From assembly GCA_020639135.1 (NCBI GenBank), contig JACKHE010000001.1:496001-560000 (forward strand): a DNA stretch of 64,000 bases. The letters run 5' to 3'. How positions within the stretch are numbered: the stretch's first letter is position 1; every line of letters starts with the position of its first letter. A model generated the notes under the pieces. The model made no database searches. It saw nothing but the letters and a program-made list of their open reading frames with translations, and was not told where the DNA came from. This DNA is from Phycisphaeraceae bacterium. Its GTDB lineage: Bacteria; Planctomycetota; Phycisphaerae; Phycisphaerales; UBA1924. This document shows, piece by piece, positions 30,072 through 38,127 of this stretch. The translations under genes and the position numbers were made by a program.

Positions 30072-31655
30072 TCAGCCCCGGACGCGCACGACGACGAGGG
30101 TGACGTCGTCGGTCTGCTCGCGGACGCCGGTGAAGCAGCGCATCGACCAGAGGATCTGATCGGCGAGGCGTTCGGCGGAGGCGCCGGGGTCCTCGCCCAG
30201 TGTCTGGATGATCGCGTGCTTGAGGCGCTTCCGGGTGAACAGGGCGTTCTCGAAGTTCATGGCCTCGGTGAGCCCGTCGGTGCACGCGATGAGCGTGTCG
30301 CCGGGGTGGAGCCGGACGACGCCGGGCTCGTAGGCCTCGCCCGCCTCGACGCCCATGAGCATCCCGCCGGCGGTGAGTTCGATGATGTCGGCGACATCGG
30401 CGGCGCCGGCGCGGACGAGCAGGGTCGGCTCGTGCCCGGCGCTGACGTACTCGACCGCGCCGGCGGCGGGGTTGATGATCCCGGCGAACGCAGTGGCGAA
30501 CTCGTGAACCTGGGTGTCCCTGGTCAGGGCCTGGTTGGCGCGGCTCATGGCGTCGGCGACTCGGTGGCCGGTGTCGATGAGGGTGCGGATGGTGGCGCGG
30601 ACGGAGGACATGAGCATGGCGGCGGCGACGCCCTTGCCGACGACGTCGCCCACGACGACGGCCAGCCCCTGCGCGGTGCGGAAGCAGTCGAAGAAGTCGC
30701 CGCCGAGCTCGGAGCTGCTGAGGTACCGGGCGGCGACGTCGAGCCCCGGGTACTCGACGCTCTCGTCGGGCATCATGCGCCGCTGGACATCGCGCGCCAG
30801 GCGCACCTGGCGGTTGATCTCCTCGTTCCGGGCCTCGGACTCGATGAGCCTGGCGCTGGCGAGGGCGGCGGCGAGCTGCTGGGCGATGGAGAGGGTCAGG
30901 CGCTCCTCGCTGCGGGTGAAGGTGCGCGGCGACCTGGAAAAGAGCCGGACGACGCCGAGCGTCTCGCCCCGGAAGACGAGCCCGGCGCTGAGCATGGACC
31001 GCAGCCCCTCGGCCTCCATCGCTTCGGGGTGGATGGGTTTTCCCTTGCGGAGGATGTCCTCGACGAGGACGGCGCCGCCGGCGAGGGCCTCGGCGTCCAG
31101 CGCAACGTCGCTGGGGACGGCGTGGGTCTGCGCGGTGTATCGATCGCTCAGCCCCGAGGTGGCGGCGAGTTCGAGCGCGGCGCCGTCCGCGGCGAGGAGC
31201 CGGATCGCGCCGGCGTCAACGCCGAGGACGGCGACGGCCATCTCGATCCCCGCGCTGAGCAGGCGTTCGATGCCGGAGACGCCGACGAGCATCGAGGAGA
31301 GTTTGTAGAGGGCGCCGAGCTCGGCGAGCCGCTCGTGGACCTCGACGTCGCGGTCGCAGATCTCGCCGACGACGGAGGCGAGGAGGGTGAGGAAGGTGCG
31401 GACCTCATCGGTCGGCGCGCCGGCGCCTTCGACTGGGTTGGGAACGACCAGGGACCCGATCGGCCCGGCGTGGATGCGCAGTGGCGCGGTGAACTCGTCG
31501 CTCGACGGCGACCGCGGCGCGTCACCCGCGACGACGCCTCCCTCGGCGTCGCGCAGCGCGATGGGGACGCCGGTCAGGCGCTGCGCAGCGGCGCACAGCC
31601 CGGCGAGGGATCCGTCGGTGAGGAAGTCGGTGATGTCCCGTTGCTCTCGGCGCAT
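30072..31655 (-). CDS. GAF-domain PP2C (SpoIIE/RsbU-type) phosphatase
   Basis: 527 residues from ATG at 31655. N-terminal region (1-130) lacks clear motifs; a GAF domain follows (about 130-280, with LLSAGIEMAVAVLGVD and RSMLSAGLVFRGETLGVV). A linker helix (NEEINRQVRLARDVQRRMMP) leads to the SpoIIE-type PP2C domain: GGDFFDCF, VVGDVVGKGVAAAMLMS, and a terminal ACTDGLTEAMN...DDVTLVVV, with metal-binding Asp residues in place. Such proteins dephosphorylate anti-anti-sigma factors in partner-switching pathways. No STAS antagonist or anti-sigma kinase of that type is adjacent. It lies 21 bp after the TPR protein on the same strand. Confidence 0.88.
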   Translation of the reverse strand: MRREQRDITDFLTDGSLAGLCAAAQRLTGVPIALRDAEGGVVAGDAPRSPSSDEFTAPLRIHAGPIGSLVVPNPVEGAGAPTDEVRTFLTLLASVVGEICDRDVEVHERLAELGALYKLSSMLVGVSGIERLLSAGIEMAVAVLGVDAGAIRLLAADGAALELAATSGLSDRYTAQTHAVPSDVALDAEALAGGAVLVEDILRKGKPIHPEAMEAEGLRSMLSAGLVFRGETLGVVRLFSRSPRTFTRSEERLTLSIAQQLAAALASARLIESEARNEEINRQVRLARDVQRRMMPDESVEYPGLDVAARYLSSSELGGDFFDCFRTAQGLAVVVGDVVGKGVAAAMLMSSVRATIRTLIDTGHRVADAMSRANQALTRDTQVHEFATAFAGIINPAAGAVEYVSAGHEPTLLVRAGAADVADIIELTAGGMLMGVEAGEAYEPGVVRLHPGDTLIACTDGLTEAMNFENALFTRKRLKHAIIQTLGEDPGASAERLADQILWSMRCFTGVREQTDDVTLVVVRVRG

Positions 31656-31676
31656 CGGCCCTGTTGTAGGGCGCGT

Positions 31677-33308
31677 TTATTGTCCGAGCCAGAGGTCGCG
31701 GAGCGTTGTCTCGAGGAGGTCGGGGTTGTCGCCCCGTTCCTTGTGGATGCGGTCGAGCGCCGCGAAGGCGTCCTCGATCGTGAGCCTGTCATCGAACTGG
31801 AAGGCGATGTAGCCCATGAGTAGTGCGCAGGAGATCGCCTGGTCATCGCTCCGCTGGGTGTTGAGCCGGAGCCTGGCGTCGATGCGCTGGAGCCGGCCGC
31901 GCCGGGGGAGGAGGTTGTCGTCGTACCTGGCGGCCATCAGCTCGGGGTTGGCGCGCATGATGCGGTCGAAGTTGACGCCCGCCGAGAGGTAGAGCCCGGC
32001 GCCGAGCTGGGCGTGGAGCCTCCCGACGGCGGCCATGGGGTCGCCGGGGTTCAGGCGCAGCGCGGCGGAGAAGCGTTCCTCGGCGTCGAACCATTGCCCC
32101 GAGGCGAGGAGCGACTCGCCGAGCCGCATGTTTTCGGCGAACAGGTTCCGGCTCTTGTTGACCGGTGGGGCGAGGTGGTCGATGGCGGTCGTCTCTTCGC
32201 CGGCGTCGCCCTGGTAGATGCGGCGGATGGCGTCGATGACGTTCTCGCGATCCTGGGTCGTCTCCGCGGTGGCCTCGCCGCCGGGCTTGCCGGGGAGGCC
32301 GAGGAGCCTGCCGCGGAGCCTGCTGAGCGGGTCGGTTTCCGCTTCGTCAGCGGAGCCGTCGGGGTTGGCGTTGTCGAGCCCCCCCGGTGTCGGCGTGGTT
32401 GATGTGTCGGGCGCGGCGGTCTCGTCGTCGGGGGTCTGCTGCCCGTGCTGTTCGTGGAAGAGCGTGGACATGCGTTCGACGACGGCATCGTACCCGAAGG
32501 CCTCGGGCCCGGCCTCGGTGTCGGTCGAGGGCTGGATGAGGTCGGGCGCGCCGATGATGCCGCCATCGAAGAGCTTGATCATGTTGTCGGTGACGACGGG
32601 CTCGGAGACGACGCCGCGGAGCGGGGATGCCTGGAGGAACTCGACCTGGTTGGTTTGCTCGTTGCGTGTCTGCCCGAGGATGCGTGTTTCGAGCGCGGAC
32701 CCGACGGCGTGCTCGGTTGAGGAGCGGAGGGAGCCGGGGCGGAGACGGAAGGGGTCGATGAAGGCGCTCTGGACGGCGCTGAGTGTCTGCGGGTCGAGCC
32801 CGACGTCGGCGCCGGAGGAGGCGGAGCGGGCGATGATCGGCGCGTTCGTGGCCTCGTCGAAGAGGTTGCCGGTGCTCCAGGCGGCCTGCTGGCGGATGGC
32901 GTCGATGCCGCGGAGGCCGATCGAGGGGTAGGTGGAGGCGACGGAGTCGCGGACGAAGTTGTAGGTGTCGTCGGAGGGGAGCGGGATCGAACGCCCGAAC
33001 TGGTCGAAGTCGGTGCGGAAGTCGAACTCGGCGTTGTAGCCGACGCTCTCGCGGAAGCTGAGGCCGTTGGCGGCGTTGCCGGTGACAAGGGCGTTGCGGT
33101 AGGCGACCTCGCGGGCGATGGCGGAGTGGGAGTTGGCGCTCTCGGGGTTGTAGAGTCGGCCTTCCTGGAGGTTGTTGTCGAGGGCCCTGCCGTCGCCGAG
33201 GGCATTCTGGGCATCCGCGGTGGGCGCCAGGATCAGGAGTGCAGCGCACAGCGCCATACCGCAGCAACCGATCGTGGCGTAGATCGCGGTCCTTGAAGTC
33301 ACTGGCAT
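31677..33308 (-). CDS. Exported protein with C-terminal TPR-like region, function unknown
   Basis: 543 residues from ATG at 33308, with AGGAGCAGCC just before it. Signal peptide of about 33 residues ending ...PTADAQ. The middle (about 270-330) is Thr/Pro/Asp-rich and likely disordered. Residues 395-540 contain helix pairs like TPRs (SLLASGQWFDAEERFSAALR with LNPGD). This looks like an extracytoplasmic scaffold or sensor; no enzyme motif is present. It lies between the anti-sigma gene (159 bp upstream) and the SpoIIE phosphatase gene, on the same strand as both. Confidence 0.7.
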   Translation of the reverse strand: MPVTSRTAIYATIGCCGMALCAALLILAPTADAQNALGDGRALDNNLQEGRLYNPESANSHSAIAREVAYRNALVTGNAANGLSFRESVGYNAEFDFRTDFDQFGRSIPLPSDDTYNFVRDSVASTYPSIGLRGIDAIRQQAAWSTGNLFDEATNAPIIARSASSGADVGLDPQTLSAVQSAFIDPFRLRPGSLRSSTEHAVGSALETRILGQTRNEQTNQVEFLQASPLRGVVSEPVVTDNMIKLFDGGIIGAPDLIQPSTDTEAGPEAFGYDAVVERMSTLFHEQHGQQTPDDETAAPDTSTTPTPGGLDNANPDGSADEAETDPLSRLRGRLLGLPGKPGGEATAETTQDRENVIDAIRRIYQGDAGEETTAIDHLAPPVNKSRNLFAENMRLGESLLASGQWFDAEERFSAALRLNPGDPMAAVGRLHAQLGAGLYLSAGVNFDRIMRANPELMAARYDDNLLPRRGRLQRIDARLRLNTQRSDDQAISCALLMGYIAFQFDDRLTIEDAFAALDRIHKERGDNPDLLETTLRDLWLGQ

Positions 33309-33467
33309 GGCTGCTCCTCGCGATGGACGGTTGCGCGACGGGTGTCGGCGTTGCTCGTCACGGAGTCATCGGCACGATGCCCGGCGTCCGGCGAATCTGG
33401 GTTTTCCGATGATTGGACGCCCGGGAGGGCTCCGGGGTTCGCCGGGTTGGGTGTCCGGCGCGTCCGA

Positions 33468-34418
33468 TCAGAGCGAGACCTGGTGCGCGGGGGCGCCGAG
33501 GGATTCGAGGCAGGGGGCGGCCTCGTTGTCGCGGTCGGTGATCAGGTAGTAGATCAGGCCGTTGGCCCGCCAGATATAGACCTGATCCTCGGGCTGGGGC
33601 TCACCGGGGCGCCCGGCGCGGTTGGCTTTGATGGCGTCCCGCACGCAGTCGCTGGTGTTGACAAGGTTGTCGAGGTGGCCCTTGTCGCGCTGGATGAAGA
33701 GGCTGATCGGGGCGCCCCGGCCGCTGGTGGGCATGTACACGAGCTGCCCCGAGGCGCCGCTGCCGGGGACGTGGCAGGGCCCGTATCCGGCGAAGGTGTA
33801 GCCCTGGTCGTCGAGCTGGATCCGCTGCGGCGCGGCGCCGAGCTGGCGCTGCGTGGCGGGGGCGACGTCGGCGGCCTCGGTGACGGTGAGCTTGAGGCGT
33901 CGATACTCGGGCGAGTCGGCGCACTTGCGGTGCTCCTGCTCGACGAAGCTGACGGCGTTGGCGAGAGCGCCGGCGTCGAAGCCGCCGTTGAGAGCCGGGC
34001 CCTGGCCGTTGCGCTGGGAGAGGAACACGCCGAAGCTCAGGAGGACCATCGCGGCGATGGCGACCGGCAGGACGGTTCGGCGCCAGAATGAACGGGACCG
34101 GGTTTCCGCGGGACCGACGGTGTCGGTGGCCTGGCTGGACGTGGTCCGGTCCTGCCGGAGCATGGCTTCGATGGACTGGCGGAGGGCGGCGGGGGCGGGG
34201 CCGGTGTCCATCGCGGCGGCGACGGCTCGGCGCAGGGCGCGCTCGGATTCGATCCTGGCCCGGTCCTCGGGATGGTCGGCGAGGTGGCGCTCCAGGGCGG
34301 CGGCCTGCTCTGGGGTGAGCTGGTCATCGGCGGCGGCCCGGAGGAGCGCGGCGGTGTCCTGCCCGGCGGGGAAGCCGTTGTCGCGGGAGGGGTCGGGTTT
34401 GGCTGGCGTGTCGGTCAT
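33468..34418 (-). CDS. Membrane anti-sigma factor
   Basis: 316 residues from ATG at 34418, 64 bp after the ECF sigma gene. The N-terminal 90 residues are helical and acidic/basic like an anti-sigma domain (QLTPEQAAALERHLADHPED), but lack the HxxxCxxC zinc motif. A single membrane helix near residue 112-132 (TVLPVAIAAMVLLSFGVFLS) leads to a roughly 180-residue outer domain containing three Cys residues (KCADS, GPCHVP, SDCVRD) and a terminal one. Likely role: hold the sigma factor at the membrane until an envelope signal arrives. Confidence 0.78.
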   Translation of the reverse strand: MTDTPAKPDPSRDNGFPAGQDTAALLRAAADDQLTPEQAAALERHLADHPEDRARIESERALRRAVAAAMDTGPAPAALRQSIEAMLRQDRTTSSQATDTVGPAETRSRSFWRRTVLPVAIAAMVLLSFGVFLSQRNGQGPALNGGFDAGALANAVSFVEQEHRKCADSPEYRRLKLTVTEAADVAPATQRQLGAAPQRIQLDDQGYTFAGYGPCHVPGSGASGQLVYMPTSGRGAPISLFIQRDKGHLDNLVNTSDCVRDAIKANRAGRPGEPQPEDQVYIWRANGLIYYLITDRDNEAAPCLESLGAPAHQVSL

Positions 34419-34482
34419 TCGGTGCGGCTTGGGGGAGGGCCTTTGGTTGAACCGCCGGGAAGGCTGGATTGTTCCCGACGGG

Positions 34483-35052
34483 TCAGGTCTCCGAGGGATC
34501 GGGTTGGATAGAGCGGATGCCGAGCTCGTCGGCGCAGTCGGCGAGGGCGTCGGCCAGGAGTTTTCGGGCCCTGTGGAGGCGGCTCATGACGGTGCCGATG
34601 GGGGTGTCCACGATCTGGGCGATCTCGCGGTACTTGAGCCCCTCGACGCCCCAGAGGAGCAGGACGGCGCGGTACTCGGGTTTGAGGTCCTCGACGGCGG
34701 CCTTGATCCGCTCGTCCACGTGCTCCCAGTCAAAGCTGGACATGTTCCAGGCGGGTGGCGGCTCGCAGGGCTCGGTCTCGCGGGATTCCTCGGCGAAGAA
34801 CTCGGCGATCGAGGCGGGGCCCCGGCTGTCGCGTTTGCGCCTCGTGTAAAACGTGTTGAAGAGGATCCGGTACATCCAGGGGCGGACACCAAGGCCCTGG
34901 TCTTCGAAACGGTCGGCGGCCTTGAGGGCGCGGAGGAACGTCTCCTGCACGAGGTCGGCGGCCTCGTCGTGCCGGCGGCACAGCTGCATCGCCATGCGGT
35001 GCAGCGGGTCGAGCTGCTCCAGCGCGAGATGTTCGAACTCCTCCCGGTTCAC
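34483..35052 (-). CDS. ECF-type RNA polymerase sigma factor
   Basis: 189 residues from a GTG start at 35052, with AAGGATC 7 nt upstream. Region 2 holds DLVQETFLRALKAADRF and the promoter-melting RPWMYRILFN; a short linker has the variable EEFFAEESRE-like part. Region 4 holds the helix-turn-helix LKYREIAQIVDTPIGTVMSRLHRARK. Two-domain size and lack of regions 1 and 3 make it group 4 (ECF). The next gene is its probable anti-sigma factor. Target promoters are unknown. Confidence 0.93.
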   Translation of the reverse strand: MNREEFEHLALEQLDPLHRMAMQLCRRHDEAADLVQETFLRALKAADRFEDQGLGVRPWMYRILFNTFYTRRKRDSRGPASIAEFFAEESRETEPCEPPPAWNMSSFDWEHVDERIKAAVEDLKPEYRAVLLLWGVEGLKYREIAQIVDTPIGTVMSRLHRARKLLADALADCADELGIRSIQPDPSET

Positions 35053-35091
35053 GTCGGGATCCTTTCGCGAGGCATCGTAGCCCGATGACGA

Positions 35092-38000
35092 TCAGCGTCC
35101 CGTTTCGTCGTGCCCCGATTCGTCGCCGCCGTACATCTGCCTGGCGCGGCGCTTGGCGGCGAGGAGCCCCCCGGCGCCCTCGTGCTCGTCCGCCTGCGGC
35201 GTCTGCCTGTCGGCGTGCGCGGGCCGGGTCGGCGTGGGTTCGGGCCGGAGGACCGAGGCCGCGGGTTCGGCGGTCGGTGTCGGCTCGCGACGCTTCTTCT
35301 GTTTGAGCGCGCTGAGTGTGGCCTCGGCCTCGCGAGTTCTCCGGCGGACGCGTTCGGCGCGCTGGGCGCGGATCTCACCGAGGACCTCGCGGGAGGCGAG
35401 GCGGTCCCAGGCGACGCGGCGTGTGGCGATGTCCAGCAGCAGCACGGCGATGGCGGCGATCATCAGCTCGCGCCAGATCGGCGAATCGGCGACGATCGGC
35501 GGGACGCCGTAGCGGTCGAAGATCCCGGCGGCCTTCGGTTTGTTGATGTCGAGCGTGCGCCCCCCGGTGCGTTGGCGGAGGCGTTCGAGCGCGGCGGGGT
35601 TGGCGCTGAGGCGGGCGAACTCGGGGCTGTCGGCGCGGGAAGCCGCGCTGATAATCGGCGCGAGCGATGTCTCACCGAGTTTCGGTGAGATCAGGACGAC
35701 GTACTGCCCGCGTTCGGCCGCCTGGGCCTCGCCCTCGTAGGCGCCGGGTCCGACGGGGCGGAGCGCGATCTCCACGCTGTCGCCGTTGGGGTCGATGACA
35801 GCGCCGGTGACGCTGGCGAGGTCGAGCGGGGCGCCGTCGTCGTCGAAGAGATCGACACGGATGCGGAGTGTGTCTCCCTCGATGCCGGTGACGAGCTCGG
35901 CGCGGTTGTTGGTGGAGGCTCGCCCGATGGTCCTGACGATCTGGGTCCAGAGGGCCCGGTATCCGGGCCAGGTGAGCCAGTCCTTCGCCCAGGCGTCGTG
36001 CGCATCGCTGGTCCACGCGGCGACCTGCCCCAGCCCGACGTTCCAGTGCGCGAGCACCGGCTCGTCCTCGGGGGTGAGCAGCGGCGTCATGACGCCGCCG
36101 GCGGGCTTTCGCTGGGTGAGGACGTAGCCGTGCAGCGGCGGCATGGATGAGGGAATGGCGCCGTCAAGGGGTGAGCCCTGCGGCCTGCGGATGGGGGTGA
36201 AGTCCACCTCGCGGACCATCCGGCGGGAGACGATCTTCATCTCCTTGAGGAAGATCTTGGGGAGGATGTACGGGTTGTTGACGTTGTAGAACTCGCCCTG
36301 CCCGTAGAGGGCGATGCGCTCCATGGTCTGCGAGTCGGCGCCGTCGCCAACGGCGATGGCGCTGACGGTGATGTCCTGCGCGGCGAGCTTCTGCGCGAGC
36401 GAGACGCCGACGTTCGGTTCGCCCATGGACTGGCCGTCGGAGAGGACGATGATGTGCTTGACGTCGGCGTCAACCTTGTTGAGCCACTCGCCGGCCTGCG
36501 CGAGCGCGGGGTACATGTTGGTGCCGCCGCCCGGGGCGATGCTGCGCACGCGGGACTTGACATGGTCGGGGTTCTTGAGCGGCGCCAGATCGACGACGGA
36601 GCGCCAGGAGCTGTCGAACGCGATGACGCCGACAAGGTCGCGCTCGTCGAGCGTCCCGATGGCCAGCGCGGCGCCCTCGTTGGCGATGTCCTGCTGGGTC
36701 CGGCGCGATCCCCGCACGGGGCTGGCCATGGAGCCCGAGGAATCGAGCACGAAGACGATGGCGGCGGCGGGGACGATGAGCTCCTCGGAGGGGTCGAGCT
36801 TGACGGGCAGGAGGTCCTCGACGGGCGTGCCGCCCCAGGCGCCGGCGCCGAGCGAGTCGTAGCCGCCGATCATGACGAGCCCGCCCCCGAAGTCGTTGAC
36901 GTAGGCGCCGAGGTGCTTCTGGCTGATCTGCGGGATCTCGTCGGCGGCGATGTTCTGGAGGATGATCAGGTCGTGCGCCTGGAGCGAGAGCAGGTCGTCT
37001 GGGAACGCGGCGGGCGCGATGGTGGTGACGTCGATCTCTTCGCCGCGGAGGGTCTGCGCGAGGATGGCGCCCGGGCCGCTCGGGTCGTTGTCGCTGACGC
37101 CGTCCACGATGAGCACGTCGCCGCGCCCCGGCGTGATGGTGAAGGACTCGGCGTTGTTGTTGACGGCGATGGTGTCGGCGTCCTTGCTATCGGGGATGAA
37201 GCGCGCCTCGAAGCGGTGGACGTTGCTCTCCGGGAGCGGGACGGAGTAGGTCAGCGGGTTGGCGCCGGGGTGGAGCTCGACGTGGTCGCTGACGCCGGGC
37301 CTGCCCGGTGAAAGGTCGATGGGCCTGCCCTCGCGGAGCAGGAGCAGCTCGCCGGCGGCGGCGGTGGTGGAGCGGACGACGACGCGCACCGGGACGGTGG
37401 ACTGCTCGGGGGCGTTGGGCGGTGAATCGACGGACTCGATGAGGATCTCGTTGGGCGTCGAGTAGTTGAGCGCGACGATGTCGATGGGGGTGGGGGCGCC
37501 GGTCTCGTCGGTGGACTCGACGGCGGCGGCCAGCGCATCGCCGGCGGTCTCGACGCCGTCGCTGATCAGGACGATGCGCCGGGCGGCGTCGGGGGGAAAG
37601 ATCGCGGAGGCGAAGCGGATGGCCTCCTCGATGTTGGTGCCCTCGACGACGGCGATGTCGAAGGGCTGGCCCAGGATGTCGGCGCTGGTGGTGTGGCGGG
37701 GCGTGGCGATCGCGGTGGGCTCGCCGTCGAAGACGACGACGCCGACGAGGTTCTCGGTGTCGGCCTGCCCGGACTCGATCGCGTCGGCGACCCAGCGCTG
37801 CGCCCGGGCGATGGCGTCGGCGCGGGCGCCCTCGGCGTCAACGCCCAGGTCGGCGAGACGGCGGACGGACTCGGAGACGTCCACGACGGCGACGACCGCG
37901 AGCCGATCGGTCTCGCGGCGCGTCACCGCGGTGGCGAGCATCATCGTCAGCAGGACTACGAGCGCGGTGCGCAGGAGCACCGCCGACCACCGGCGCAGGC

Positions 38001-38127
38001 GGCTCATCGCGTGCAGCCAGCGGAAGCCGATGATCGCCAGCGGGAGCGCAACGATCGCGAGCAGGAGCCAGATCGGGTCGAGGAAGCCGATGCCGGAAGC
38101 GAGCGCCATTGTGGAAGCCGGGTTCAC
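35092..38127 (-). CDS. Bat-like membrane protein with two VWA domains and a glutamine-amidotransferase-like domain
   Basis: 1011 residues from GTG at 38127 (4-nt overlap with the upstream gene); ATG 38109 is the alternative. Order: two membrane helices (to about residue 65); VWA-1 with MIDAS DVSES and LISDGVE; a beta domain; a GATase1-like domain (GRGDVLIVDG ... GGGLVMIGGYDSLG, about 330-425); VWA-2 with intact MIDAS DSSGS, GGGTNMYP and LSDGQS; a beta domain; a membrane helix near 890; and a basic cytoplasmic tail. Planctomycete relatives accompany MoxR and BatA genes, which are absent here. Probable envelope-sensing or assembly role with the DUF4175-like partner; no enzymatic Cys-His of a working amidotransferase was seen. 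Confidence 0.85.
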   Translation of the reverse strand: MNPASTMALASGIGFLDPIWLLLAIVALPLAIIGFRWLHAMSRLRRWSAVLLRTALVVLLTMMLATAVTRRETDRLAVVAVVDVSESVRRLADLGVDAEGARADAIARAQRWVADAIESGQADTENLVGVVVFDGEPTAIATPRHTTSADILGQPFDIAVVEGTNIEEAIRFASAIFPPDAARRIVLISDGVETAGDALAAAVESTDETGAPTPIDIVALNYSTPNEILIESVDSPPNAPEQSTVPVRVVVRSTTAAAGELLLLREGRPIDLSPGRPGVSDHVELHPGANPLTYSVPLPESNVHRFEARFIPDSKDADTIAVNNNAESFTITPGRGDVLIVDGVSDNDPSGPGAILAQTLRGEEIDVTTIAPAAFPDDLLSLQAHDLIILQNIAADEIPQISQKHLGAYVNDFGGGLVMIGGYDSLGAGAWGGTPVEDLLPVKLDPSEELIVPAAAIVFVLDSSGSMASPVRGSRRTQQDIANEGAALAIGTLDERDLVGVIAFDSSWRSVVDLAPLKNPDHVKSRVRSIAPGGGTNMYPALAQAGEWLNKVDADVKHIIVLSDGQSMGEPNVGVSLAQKLAAQDITVSAIAVGDGADSQTMERIALYGQGEFYNVNNPYILPKIFLKEMKIVSRRMVREVDFTPIRRPQGSPLDGAIPSSMPPLHGYVLTQRKPAGGVMTPLLTPEDEPVLAHWNVGLGQVAAWTSDAHDAWAKDWLTWPGYRALWTQIVRTIGRASTNNRAELVTGIEGDTLRIRVDLFDDDGAPLDLASVTGAVIDPNGDSVEIALRPVGPGAYEGEAQAAERGQYVVLISPKLGETSLAPIISAASRADSPEFARLSANPAALERLRQRTGGRTLDINKPKAAGIFDRYGVPPIVADSPIWRELMIAAIAVLLLDIATRRVAWDRLASREVLGEIRAQRAERVRRRTREAEATLSALKQKKRREPTPTAEPAASVLRPEPTPTRPAHADRQTPQADEHEGAGGLLAAKRRARQMYGGDESGHDETGR

